NCBI GenBank assembly: GCA_025656435.1
Contig: JAHXHT010000009.1
Coordinates: 1 to 5,173 of the forward strand
Direction of reading: 5' to 3'
DNA length: 5,173 nucleotides
DNA from: Candidatus Thiodiazotropha sp. (ex Gloverina cf. vestifex)
GTDB taxonomy: Bacteria; Pseudomonadota; Gammaproteobacteria; Chromatiales; Chromatiaceae
Program-made: the position numbers and the translations under genes
Notes under the pieces: generated by a model
What the model was told of the DNA's origin: nothing
What the model saw: the letters and a program-made list of their open reading frames with translations, nothing else
Databases searched by the model: none
In this document: positions 1 through 5,173 of the stretch, one piece after another
Layout of the letters: the number at the start of each line of letters is the position of its first letter
How positions within the stretch are numbered: the stretch's first letter is position 1

Positions 1-2
1 TT

Positions 3-74
3 AACCATCGGCGTGATAATGTCTATGTACTCGTTCTAAAACTGCTTCGAGAGAAGCCGATTGGACTCGCTTAG
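3..74 (+). CDS. Possible C-terminal tail of an upstream gene (partial, low confidence)
   Basis: A reading frame is open from the left edge to a TAG at 72-74 and would encode about 23 residues ending REKPIGLA. Its start lies outside the window and I recognise no family. In favour: the base composition looks more gene-like than the AT-rich stretch after it, and hairpins follow the stop. Against: it is very short, and a competing minus-strand frame (roughly 1-78, ending at a TAA that is the complement of bases 1-3) is also open, although it is closed upstream by a TAG at 79-81 and has no start codon. This could equally be non-coding. Confidence 0.25.
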   Translation, partial: NHRRDNVYVLVLKLLREKPIGLA

Positions 75-114
75 CTTCCTAAGACCCAAAAATAATAAGT
101 TACAAGTCTTTTTT
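70..114 (+). terminator. Weak terminator-like hairpins
   Basis: A perfect 5-bp stem (CTTAG 70-74, CTAAG 79-83) closes a CTTC loop and overlaps the possible stop codon at 72-74. After it, AAGAC (81-85) can pair with GTCTT (106-110), which runs into four more T. A 7-bp AT-rich repeat, TAAGTTA (96-102) and TAACTTA (114-120), competes with this. The stems are short and poor in G+C, so intrinsic termination is only a possibility. A second small hairpin, GCTTC-GAGA-GAAGC, lies upstream at 44-57. Confidence 0.25.
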
Positions 115-223
115 AACTTAATTCCAGTCGTGTGTGGCGCAGATCTACTGCTCGATTTGCATGGGGGGATAAGGTCTCCTTTCTGTCAATCACGGGTTGC
201 CTGTGGTAAATACTTCCTCTCTT

Positions 224-240
224 TGTGGGTTTATTCCACA
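224..240. promoter_or_regulatory. Candidate operator: TGTGG-N7-CCACA inverted repeat
   Basis: TGTGG at 224-228 and CCACA at 236-240 form a perfect 5-bp dyad around an AT-rich 7-base centre. Flanking TT and AA extend it if one extra C is skipped. It lies 53-69 bases before the mclA start, where a regulator could bind. The shape resembles a LysR-type or CRP-like half-site pair, but the CRP spacing is six, not seven. No regulator gene is visible nearby, so this is inference from symmetry and position alone. Confidence 0.25.
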
Positions 241-278
241 CAAGGGCAGAAAACAAAACATAACTAGATAACAATGAC

Positions 279-284
279 GGAGGA
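279..284 (+). promoter_or_regulatory. mclA ribosome binding site
   Basis: GGAGGA sits 8 bases before the ATG at 293. It selects that start over an out-of-frame ATG at 274, which has no such signal. Confidence 0.8.
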
Positions 285-292
285 CTCCGACT

Positions 293-1276
293 ATGGCCTT
301 CAGAAATCGTCTTCACAGAAGCGAACTGGCCGTACCGGGCAGTAATCCGCGCATGCTTGAGAAGGCGCCCGAAGCGGGTGCCGACCTGGTCTTTCTCGAT
401 CTGGAGGACGCTGTGGCAGTGTCCGACAAGGAGGAAGCCAGAAAGAACATCATTCATGCGCTGAACCAATACGATTGGTCACACTGCTCGGTCTCTATTC
501 GAATCAATGGACTCGACACCCATTTCTGCTACCGCGATATCATCGAGGTAGTGGAAGCAGCAGGGGACAAGCTCGACACCATTCTGGTGCCCAAGGTTAA
601 TCAGCCATCCGATCTGCAGTTTGTGGCATTGCTGCTGGAACAGATCGAGGCAGCCAAGGGTTTCAAACCGATCAACCTGCACGCCCTCATCGAGACCGCC
701 ATGGGTATGGCCAATGTGGAGGCCATCGCCCAGACTTGTCCCGAACGGTTGGAGGCCCTGGTCTTCGGTGTCGCCGACTATGCCGCCTCGACTCAGGCAC
801 GCACCACCAGCATGGGTGGCATCAACCCGGATTATCTGGTGCTAGACGATCCAGATGCCGAGGGACATCGGCAGACTTATCTGGGCAACCAGTGGCATTT
901 CGCCATGTCGCGAATGATCGTGGCTTGCCGCGCCTACGGCCTGCGGCCCATCGATGGACCCTATGGCGACTTTAGCGATCCGGATGGCTATCTGGCAGTG
1001 GCCCGTGCCTTCGCTGCCCTGGGTGGTGAAGGTAAGTGGGCGATCCACCCTTCGCAGATCGAACTGGCGAACCAGGTCTTCACTCCCGGCGAGGCTGAGT
1101 TCGAGAGAGCCAATCGCATCGTCTCTTCCATGGAGGAAGCAGCGTCAGAAGGGCGAGGAGCTGTCGTCCTCAATGGACGCATGATCGATGCCGCCTCCAT
1201 CCGCCAGGCTCAGGTGGTGATTGAGAAGATGGCGCAGATCGAGCGCATGTCCGGCAAGGAGGCTGTGGTGGCATGA
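293..1276 (+). CDS. mclA: L-malyl-CoA lyase (HpcH/HpaI-citrate lyase beta family)
   Basis: This 327-residue cytosolic enzyme should cleave L-malyl-CoA to glyoxylate and acetyl-CoA (reversibly, and possibly beta-methylmalyl-CoA too). The whole length fits the malyl-CoA lyase family (about 320-325 residues). Visible features: the N-terminal LHRSELAVPGSNP block (residues 7-19), FLDLEDAV (34-41), Arg70 in SIRINGLDTH, LIETAMGMANVEAIA (132-146), FGVADYAAS (158-166), YGLRPIDGPYGDFSDPDG (215-232) and KWAIHPSQI (248-256). By family knowledge Glu134 and Asp162 should bind Mg2+, and Asp299 in NGRMIDAASIR is the C-terminal acidic residue expected to close over a neighbouring subunit's active site. All are present, so it looks functional. 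A GGAGGA eight bases upstream fixes the start. Its TGA overlaps the mtkA ATG, so the two are translationally coupled. Finding the ligase that makes its substrate next door argues against a citramalyl- or citryl-CoA lyase role. Confidence 0.95.
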   Translation: MAFRNRLHRSELAVPGSNPRMLEKAPEAGADLVFLDLEDAVAVSDKEEARKNIIHALNQYDWSHCSVSIRINGLDTHFCYRDIIEVVEAAGDKLDTILVPKVNQPSDLQFVALLLEQIEAAKGFKPINLHALIETAMGMANVEAIAQTCPERLEALVFGVADYAASTQARTTSMGGINPDYLVLDDPDAEGHRQTYLGNQWHFAMSRMIVACRAYGLRPIDGPYGDFSDPDGYLAVARAFAALGGEGKWAIHPSQIELANQVFTPGEAEFERANRIVSSMEEAASEGRGAVVLNGRMIDAASIRQAQVVIEKMAQIERMSGKEAVVA

Positions 1277-2445
1277 ATATCCATGAGTATCAGACTAAGG
1301 AGTTGTTCCGCAGCTACGGTATGCCGGTACCTGAGGGGCGCATGGCCCATTCGGCCAATAAGGCCGTATCCGTCGCTGAGCAGGTGGGTGGCGATGGCTG
1401 GGTGGTGAAGGCGCAGATCCATGCCGGCGGTCGTGGTAAGGCCGGTGGTGTGCAACTGGCCAGGAGCCTGGATGAGGTGCAGCAGCATGCGGAGAATCTC
1501 ATCGGTTCACGGCTGGTGACCAAGCAGACCGGGGAAATGGGCCGCATGGTCAACCGGGTGCTGGTGGAGCAGATGCAGCAAATCGATAAAGAGTACTATC
1601 TTGGACTCGTCATCGACCGAGCATCACAGCGCATCACGCTGATCGCTTCGGCTTCCGGTGGGATGGACATCGAAGAGGTCGCAGCGGCCACGCCGGAGCA
1701 GGTGATCAACGAGGTGGTCGATCCGGCAGTGGGACTGCAGGATTTCCAATGCCGCAAGGTAGCAGCCGCCATTGGTCTCAGCGGCAAGCAGATTATCAAA
1801 GTGGGACGCGTCATGAAGCAGCTCTATCGCTGTTTTCGCGACAAGGATGCCTTGATGGTGGAGATCAATCCCCTGGTAACCACTCAGGACGGTCAGTTTT
1901 TGGCTCTTGATGGAAAGATGTCTTTCGACGGCAATGCACTTTTCCGCCAACCGGAGATCGCAGATCTGCGGGATTTTGATGAAGAGGATCCCAAGGAGGT
2001 GGAGGCTTCTGGTCATGATCTCAACTACATCGCCCTGGATGGCGGTGTCGGCTGCATCGTCAACGGTGCCGGTCTGGCGATGGCCACCATGGATGCCATC
2101 AGCCTCTACGGTGGACGCCCGGCCAACTTCCTCGATGTGGGGGGTGGCGCCTCGCCAGAGAAGATCGCCAATGCCTTTCGCATCGTGCTGGAAGGTCCCA
2201 ACGTAAAAGTTCTGCTGCTCAATATCTATGCAGGTATCAACCGCTGCGACTGGATTGCGGAAGGCACCGTCAAGGCGATGGCTGATCAGGCCATAGAGGT
2301 GCCGATCGTGGTCAGGCTGGCAGGTACCAACCTAGAGGCGGGCAGGAAGATACTCAGCGAATCCGGGCTTGACTATATCCATGCAGATCGGCTCAGCGAT
2401 GCCGCCGAGAAAGCAGTGAGGGCAGTTAACGGGGAGGTCGTATGA
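1273..2445 (+). CDS. mtkA: Malate-CoA ligase (malate thiokinase) subunit beta
   Basis: This 390-residue ATP-grasp subunit works with MtkB to make L-malyl-CoA from malate, CoA and ATP. It is a paralogue of succinyl-CoA synthetase beta (SucC, about 388 residues). Residues 1-240 hold the ATP-grasp fold, with Lys46 and the glycine-rich AGGRGKAGGV (51-60) at the nucleotide site and Asn199 (VEINPL) and Asp213 (ALDGK) at the positions that bind Mg2+ in SucC. Residues 250-390 form the ligase domain, with LDVGGGASPEK (287-297) and GINRCDWIAEG (321-331). INRCDW and RLAGTN (348-353) match what I recall of methylotroph MtkA, where SucC has IVRCDL and RLEGNN, and mclA is adjacent, so I prefer malate over succinate. 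AAGGAGG at 1256-1262 is the ribosome binding site inside mclA. The gene overlaps both neighbours by ATGA. No break or missing key residue is seen. Confidence 0.92.
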   Translation: MNIHEYQTKELFRSYGMPVPEGRMAHSANKAVSVAEQVGGDGWVVKAQIHAGGRGKAGGVQLARSLDEVQQHAENLIGSRLVTKQTGEMGRMVNRVLVEQMQQIDKEYYLGLVIDRASQRITLIASASGGMDIEEVAAATPEQVINEVVDPAVGLQDFQCRKVAAAIGLSGKQIIKVGRVMKQLYRCFRDKDALMVEINPLVTTQDGQFLALDGKMSFDGNALFRQPEIADLRDFDEEDPKEVEASGHDLNYIALDGGVGCIVNGAGLAMATMDAISLYGGRPANFLDVGGGASPEKIANAFRIVLEGPNVKVLLLNIYAGINRCDWIAEGTVKAMADQAIEVPIVVRLAGTNLEAGRKILSESGLDYIHADRLSDAAEKAVRAVNGEVV

Positions 2446-3365
2446 GTATTCTGGTCAATAAGGATTCGCGGGTTATCTTTCAGGGCTTCACCGGCCAGCA
2501 CGCCACATTCCATGCCCAGGAAGCGATCCGTATGGGTACCAATGTGGTGGGGGGTGTGACGCCGGGTAAAGGCGGGGAGATCCATATCGACCGGCCGGTC
2601 TTCGACACGGTGAAAGATGCTGTGGCTGAGACAGGTGCGGATGTCAGCGTGGTCTTCGTCCCACCACCTTTCAGTGCCGATGCCATCATGGAAGCCATCG
2701 AGGCCGGCATCGAAGTCATTGTGGTAATCACCGACGGGGTGCCGGTACAGGACATGGTGCGGGTGAAGCGCTATCTGATCGGCCACGATGCCATCATCAT
2801 CGGTCCCAATACCGCCGGTGTCATTACCCCGGAGGAGTGCAAGGTCGGCATTATGCCGGCGCATATCTATCCCAAGGGACGTATCGGTCTGGTCTCTCGT
2901 TCCGGCACTCTCAACTATGAGGCGGTGGAGCAGATGAGTGAGCTGGGGCTGGGTATCTCCACCAGCATCAGCATCGGTGGTGATCCGGTCAACGGCTGTG
3001 ATTTTCTCACCCTGATGAAGCAGTTTGCCGATGACCCCGAAACCGATGCTGTGCTGATGATCGGTGAGATCGGTGGGTCTCAGGAGGTGGATGCTGCCAC
3101 CTGGGCCAAGGCAAATATGGAGAAGCCCTTGATCGGCTTTATCGCCGGTGCTACAGCACCCCCCGGACGCACCATGGGACATGCAGGCGCGATCATATCC
3201 GGTGAATCGGACACAGCCCAAGCGAAGATGCGGCGGCTTGATGAGTTGGGTGTCAGCGTCGTTCAGAATGCTGCTGAAATTGGCCAGACGGTGCTGCAAA
3301 GTGTCAACGGGCGTAGCAACGAGAGTGATGAAGCCTCTAACCCTGGTTGCGTTTCATCTGTCTGA
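2442..3365 (+). CDS. mtkB: Malate-CoA ligase (malate thiokinase) subunit alpha
   Basis: This 307-residue CoA-binding and phosphohistidine subunit pairs with MtkA. The N-terminal Rossmann CoA-binding domain includes VIFQGFTGQHATFHA (11-25), the NVVGGVTPGKGG loop (34-45), VVFVPPPFSADAI (70-82) and ITDGVPVQDM (96-105). The ligase domain has GPNTAGVI (121-128), GLVSRSGTLNYE (149-160), STSISIGGDPVNG (173-185) and MIGEIGG (206-212). His247 in MGHAGAIISG is the expected phosphorylated histidine, matching its place in SucD. GGGGAGGT (2431-2438) is the ribosome binding site, closely spaced to the ATG, and the start overlaps the mtkA stop by four bases. Homologues usually end near residue 296. Here about 18 extra hydrophilic residues (from SVNGRSNESD) follow the conserved fold, probably a disordered tail. 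Succinate use cannot be excluded from sequence, but gene order favours malate. Confidence 0.92.
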   Translation: MSILVNKDSRVIFQGFTGQHATFHAQEAIRMGTNVVGGVTPGKGGEIHIDRPVFDTVKDAVAETGADVSVVFVPPPFSADAIMEAIEAGIEVIVVITDGVPVQDMVRVKRYLIGHDAIIIGPNTAGVITPEECKVGIMPAHIYPKGRIGLVSRSGTLNYEAVEQMSELGLGISTSISIGGDPVNGCDFLTLMKQFADDPETDAVLMIGEIGGSQEVDAATWAKANMEKPLIGFIAGATAPPGRTMGHAGAIISGESDTAQAKMRRLDELGVSVVQNAAEIGQTVLQSVNGRSNESDEASNPGCVSSV

Positions 3366-3410
3366 TGTCAGTCTGGAGGTATGTTCTGGCTATACGATTA
3401 TTGAGCTTTC

Positions 3411-3983
3411 ATGTTGCGTGATATATCCCGGCGTTTAATCCCGGTCATACTATCTCTCTTATGGGGAGAGAGTGCCTTGGCACAGACTCGTAGTGTCGAC
3501 CCCGAGACGGGTAGTGTGACCTGGGAGACTCAGACGCATGGGGTGACGCTTTCACTGACCCAGATTCTGCCCGATCAGGCCCGGGCCTTCTACGTCAACC
3601 GGGGAATGCCAACAGCGGCGACGGAATCCTATGCCAAGTCCTGTGTCTACATGACGGTATTGCGCAACGACAGTGCGCCGGATGTGGTGCACTTTCGTTT
3701 GGCTGACTGGTCCGTTGTCAGTGAAGCGGGATCGCAATCACCTATCGGTGCGGCAACCTGGCTCAAGCGGTTTGAGGCCGATGCGTTGAGCCAGTCGGCA
3801 CGCATCGCTTTTCGTTGGGCCCAGTTTCCCCCTGAACAAGAGTACCAGCCGGGTGGAGACTGGAACCAGGGTATGCTGTCCACAGGTCTGCCGCCGAATA
3901 GCGAGTTCGATCTGGTAGCTCGCTGGGATGTGGCAGGTGAACCTTTCGAGGGGGTACTAAAGAATGTCCGTTGTGCAAAATAG
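3411..3983 (+). CDS. Secreted protein of unknown function, paired with TlpA
   Basis: I do not recognise the family of this 190-residue protein. Residues 1-24 look like a Sec signal peptide: basic MLRDISRR, hydrophobic LIPVILSLLWG, then ALA before Gln25. The mature part (about 166 residues) has alternating polar and hydrophobic stretches such as GVTLSLTQI, CVYMTVLRND and EFDLVARWDV, suggesting a soluble, beta-rich periplasmic domain. It has exactly two cysteines, Cys78 (SYAKSCVYM) and Cys188, three residues from the end, which could form a disulfide. There are no membrane segments after the signal, no haem-binding CxxCH and no lipobox. The start ATG has no clear ribosome binding site: the nearest GGAGGT (3375-3380) is 30 bases upstream. 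The gene begins 45 bases after mtkB with no terminator visible, so it may share the transcript. Its 3' end overlaps the TlpA-like gene by 20 bases, so the two are probably co-expressed, and the cysteine pair may be a substrate of that thioredoxin (inference). Confidence 0.8.
   Translation: MLRDISRRLIPVILSLLWGESALAQTRSVDPETGSVTWETQTHGVTLSLTQILPDQARAFYVNRGMPTAATESYAKSCVYMTVLRNDSAPDVVHFRLADWSVVSEAGSQSPIGAATWLKRFEADALSQSARIAFRWAQFPPEQEYQPGGDWNQGMLSTGLPPNSEFDLVARWDVAGEPFEGVLKNVRCAK
3948..3954 (+). promoter_or_regulatory. Ribosome binding site for the TlpA-like gene
   Basis: GAGGGGG lies 9 bases before the ATG at 3964, inside the upstream gene. It supports a start that overlaps that gene by 20 bases. 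Confidence 0.65.
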
Positions 3984-4506
3984 AAGATGCCGGTGGGCGC
4001 TGTTGCTGACAGCCTGGCTGGTGTTTCCCGTTCTGGCTGATTTGCCACCCCTCACACATGGCTTGGCTCCTATCGCCGAGCCGGTTGATGCCCCCATGCT
4101 ACGGCTAACCTCCATGGATGACGAGATCGTCGATCTGGCGTCGCTGCGTGGCCAGGTGGTAGTGGTCAACTTCTGGGCAACCTGGTGTCCTCCCTGTCGT
4201 CGTGAGATGCCTTCATTAGAGCATCTCTATCAGCAGGCCGGTGAAAAAGGCGTGACCGTGCTTGCGGTCAACGTGGGAGAGGATGAGGATACTGTGTTTC
4301 CCTTCCTCGGCACCGTCGACCCGTCGCCGACCTTTCCAATCCTGTTTGATACCGATTCGAGTGTCTTGACCCAATGGCGTGTCAGAGGGTTACCGACAAC
4401 CTTTGTTGTGGGTCCCAATGGAAAACTGGCCTATCAGGCTGTCGGTGGCAGAGAGTTCAACCATCCTGACTTGATAGACCAGTTGTTGCAGCTGTTGGAA
4501 AAGTAG
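3964..4506 (+). CDS. Periplasmic TlpA/ResA-family thiol-disulfide oxidoreductase
   Basis: This 180-residue thioredoxin-fold protein should act in the periplasm as a thiol-disulfide reductant. Residues 1-25 are an N-terminal export signal (basic NRRCR, hydrophobic core, VLA before Asp26). If uncleaved, they would be a membrane anchor. The fold starts at about residue 44. VVVVNFWATWCPPCRREMPSLE (65-86) holds the redox pair Cys75 and Cys78, with the WCPPC motif typical of TlpA, ResA and CcmG-like reductases. Pro144 in RGLPTTFVV is the conserved cis-proline, followed by the usual GPNGKLAYQAVGG turn. An acidic segment, GEDEDTVFPFLGTV (105-118), sits where family members carry the central insert. 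Length is normal. Such proteins serve cytochrome c maturation or reduce a specific partner. No ccm or other cytochrome gene is in the window, so the secreted protein overlapping its start is the best partner candidate (inference). Cys9 lies in the signal and is unlikely to be catalytic. Confidence 0.9.
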   Translation: MSVVQNRRCRWALLLTAWLVFPVLADLPPLTHGLAPIAEPVDAPMLRLTSMDDEIVDLASLRGQVVVVNFWATWCPPCRREMPSLEHLYQQAGEKGVTVLAVNVGEDEDTVFPFLGTVDPSPTFPILFDTDSSVLTQWRVRGLPTTFVVGPNGKLAYQAVGGREFNHPDLIDQLLQLLEK

Positions 4507-4533
4507 CAGTCCTGTCGTCAGTGATACTTTTCC
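4497..4533. terminator. Inverted repeat across the convergent stop codons; possible bidirectional terminator
   Basis: GGAAAAGTA (4497-4505) and TACTTTTCC (4525-4533) form a perfect 9-bp stem around a 19-base loop. The loop contains the 11-base gap between the two convergent genes, and the arms run into both stop codons (TAG 4504-4506; TGA on the minus strand 4518-4520). The arms encode the Glu-Lys near each C terminus. Position and symmetry suit a shared terminator, but the stem is low in G+C, the loop is long and no separate T-run follows, so the role is uncertain. Confidence 0.4.
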
Positions 4534-5039
4534 GTGGTGAAGTGACCCGGCTCCTTCTTGCGGTGTTTACGCATACCTCTGGATTCCAATGCTTCAGACA
4601 CCTCGCGGATCATACTCATGTTGCCGCATAGCATGACGTGCGAGTTGTCGACTGTGAGCTTGAGCCCCGCCTGTCGTTCCAGCCGGCCATCCTCTAGGGT
4701 GGCGAGAATGCGTCCGTGCAGTGTTCCGTCTGATTCATCGCGGCTGGTAATGGGGAGATAGTGAAAATGATCCCCGTAGGTTGCCTGCAGGGCCGCGATC
4801 TCCTCATTATAACTAAGTTGGTCACGGGTACGGACATTATGGACCAGCACTAAACGGCGGAATCGCTGCCAGGTTTTTTCGGTCCGTAAAATAGAGAGGT
4901 AGACACCCAGAGCGGTACCGGTGGCTATCATCCAGTGATTCTCACTGTCAGGTAGTTGATCGAGTGTGAAAAAACCGTTCGGCCTGGTGGTGACCCAGAG
5001 GTTGTCTCCCGGTTGTAGTGCCGCGAGCCGGGGGCTCAA
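4518..5039 (-). pseudogene. fpr: Ferredoxin/flavodoxin-NADP(+) reductase, lacking its N-terminal part
   Basis: The 173 residues match the C-terminal two-thirds of E. coli-type Fpr (about 248 residues), which passes electrons between NADPH and ferredoxin or flavodoxin using FAD. Visible blocks: SPRLAALQPGD, then GFFTLDQLP, the NADP-binding MIATGTALGVYLSIL, LVLVHNVRTRDQLSY, the HVMLCGNMSMI block and the C-terminal PGHFTTEKYH, where E. coli Fpr ends in AEHYW. The first ~75 residues are absent, including the RxYS FAD-binding motif. The only start available is a TTG at 5037-5039, and it corresponds to the internal leucine of the family's LSPRL motif. Upstream in frame come RHAW and then a TAG at 5052-5054. 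No frame of 5040-5173 encodes the missing part, although about 44 of its residues should fit there. It is therefore probably a broken gene, interrupted by other DNA or at an assembly join. A protein made from this TTG would be unlikely to bind FAD. It faces the TlpA-like gene across 11 bases. Confidence 0.85.
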
Positions 5040-5173
5040 CCAAGCGTGTCGCTACCTCGTGAAAGATTTTGGGACATCCGAGCCCCCAAAATCGACTCGC
5101 CAACGCGACAGCCGTTATGCCCCGACCGTCCTGCGTCCGCCACGATTCCGTATTGCACATTGCAGCAGAGCTG
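5040..5173. other. Unassigned sequence replacing the 5' part of fpr; possible edge of a repeat or mobile element
   Basis: Fpr similarity stops abruptly at about 5037-5039 and this stretch encodes nothing Fpr-like in any frame. A minus-strand frame is open from the right edge to a TGA at 5036-5038 (45 codons, including the string GARMSQNLSRGSDTLG), but I cannot assign it and other frames are also open. It holds the strong palindrome at 5047-5110. An abrupt gene break, a palindrome and a window edge together suggest the end of a dispersed or mobile repeat, possibly where an assembly stops. That is inference; no transposase is visible. Confidence 0.4.
5047..5110. repeat. Two-part palindrome (6-bp outer and 9-bp inner arms)
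   Basis: The outer arms are TGTCGC (5047-5052) and GCGACA (5105-5110). The inner arms are GATTTTGGG (5065-5073) and CCCAAAATC (5085-5093), both perfect, around an 11-base loop. The gaps between outer and inner arms are nearly equal (12 and 11 bases) and include a short GTGA/TCGC pairing with one wobble (5059-5062 with 5097-5100). The near-symmetry over 64 bases suggests a folded single strand or RNA, as at the ends of some insertion sequences or in palindromic repeats. I could not match it to an integron attC consensus or to a known repeat. Confidence 0.5.

Larger units (their letters stand above)
75..292. other. Non-coding leader upstream of mclA
   Basis: No convincing gene lies here; it is richer in A+T than the genes that follow. 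It should hold the operon promoter, but I could not find a good -35/-10 pair. A TAAATA at 207-212 has only a poor match (TGTCAA, 184-189) at the -35 distance. The most regular element is a small inverted repeat at 224-240, listed separately. The mclA ribosome binding site lies at the 3' end. Confidence 0.6.

Noticed and set aside
61..267. 68-codon plus-strand frame in the leader
   Set aside because: It starts with TTG, has no ribosome binding site and no recognisable motif, and lies in AT-rich intergenic sequence.
274..345. ATG at 274 opening 23 codons over the mclA start
   Set aside because: It has no ribosome binding site of its own and is out of frame with mclA. The GGAGGA lies inside it and serves the ATG at 293.
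2373..3299. Long minus-strand open frame (308 codons) opposite mtkB
   Set aside because: It is antisense to a gene with full-length family similarity. The protein is rich in His, Asp and Arg with no recognisable motifs, as expected for a frame mirrored from biased codon use.
3365..3421. 18-codon frame starting at the mtkB stop (TGATG)
   Set aside because: There is no ribosome binding site and no meaningful peptide; probably chance overlap.
5030..5087. 8-bp inverted repeat GGGGGCTC (5030-5037) and GAGCCCCC (5080-5087) crossing the fpr boundary
   Set aside because: One arm is the conserved Ser-Pro-Arg coding sequence of fpr, and the other overlaps the better 9-bp stem, so both cannot form together. 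Probably G+C-driven chance.
5040..5173. Integron attC site or group II intron end next to fpr
   Set aside because: No GTTRRRY/RYYYAAC core pair and no domain V-like hairpin (AGC...GAAA...) could be found, so neither name is supported.
1..5173. CRISPR array, tRNA or rRNA
   Set aside because: No regularly spaced repeats, cloverleaf or rRNA-like stretch was seen on either strand by eye.

Overview
The window is ordinary bacterial chromosomal DNA of moderately high G+C. It looks like a proteobacterium, most likely a gammaproteobacterium. That guess rests on an E. coli-type ferredoxin-NADP reductase (Fpr) fragment next to a methylotroph-type malyl-CoA gene set. It would suit a sulfur-oxidising or facultatively methylotrophic lineage, but the sequence does not settle the taxon.

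Layout. Bases 1-292 are mainly a non-coding leader. The first ~74 bases may hold the tail of an upstream gene, followed by weak hairpins. Bases 293-3365 carry a tight three-gene operon, mclA-mtkA-mtkB, joined by two ATGA stop/start overlaps. A further 45 bases on comes a same-strand pair (3411-4506): a secreted protein of unknown function and a TlpA/ResA-type periplasmic thioredoxin, overlapping by 20 bases. An 11-base convergent gap then separates these from a minus-strand fpr (4518-5039). The fpr copy lacks its first ~75 residues: homology stops at about base 5037, and the last ~134 bases of the window are unrelated sequence containing a strong two-part palindrome.

How the genes work together. 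MtkA and MtkB (malate-CoA ligase) make L-malyl-CoA from malate, CoA and ATP. MclA cleaves it to glyoxylate and acetyl-CoA. These are the acetyl-CoA-releasing, glyoxylate-regenerating steps of the serine cycle and can also link C4 acids with C2 metabolism. The unknown-plus-TlpA pair probably acts in the periplasm on thiols or disulfides and has no evident metabolic link to the operon.

I found no clear new system. The points most worth a second look are the broken fpr with the palindromic sequence abutting it (probably the edge of a dispersed or mobile repeat), the inverted repeat across the convergent stop codons, and the secreted protein paired with TlpA.
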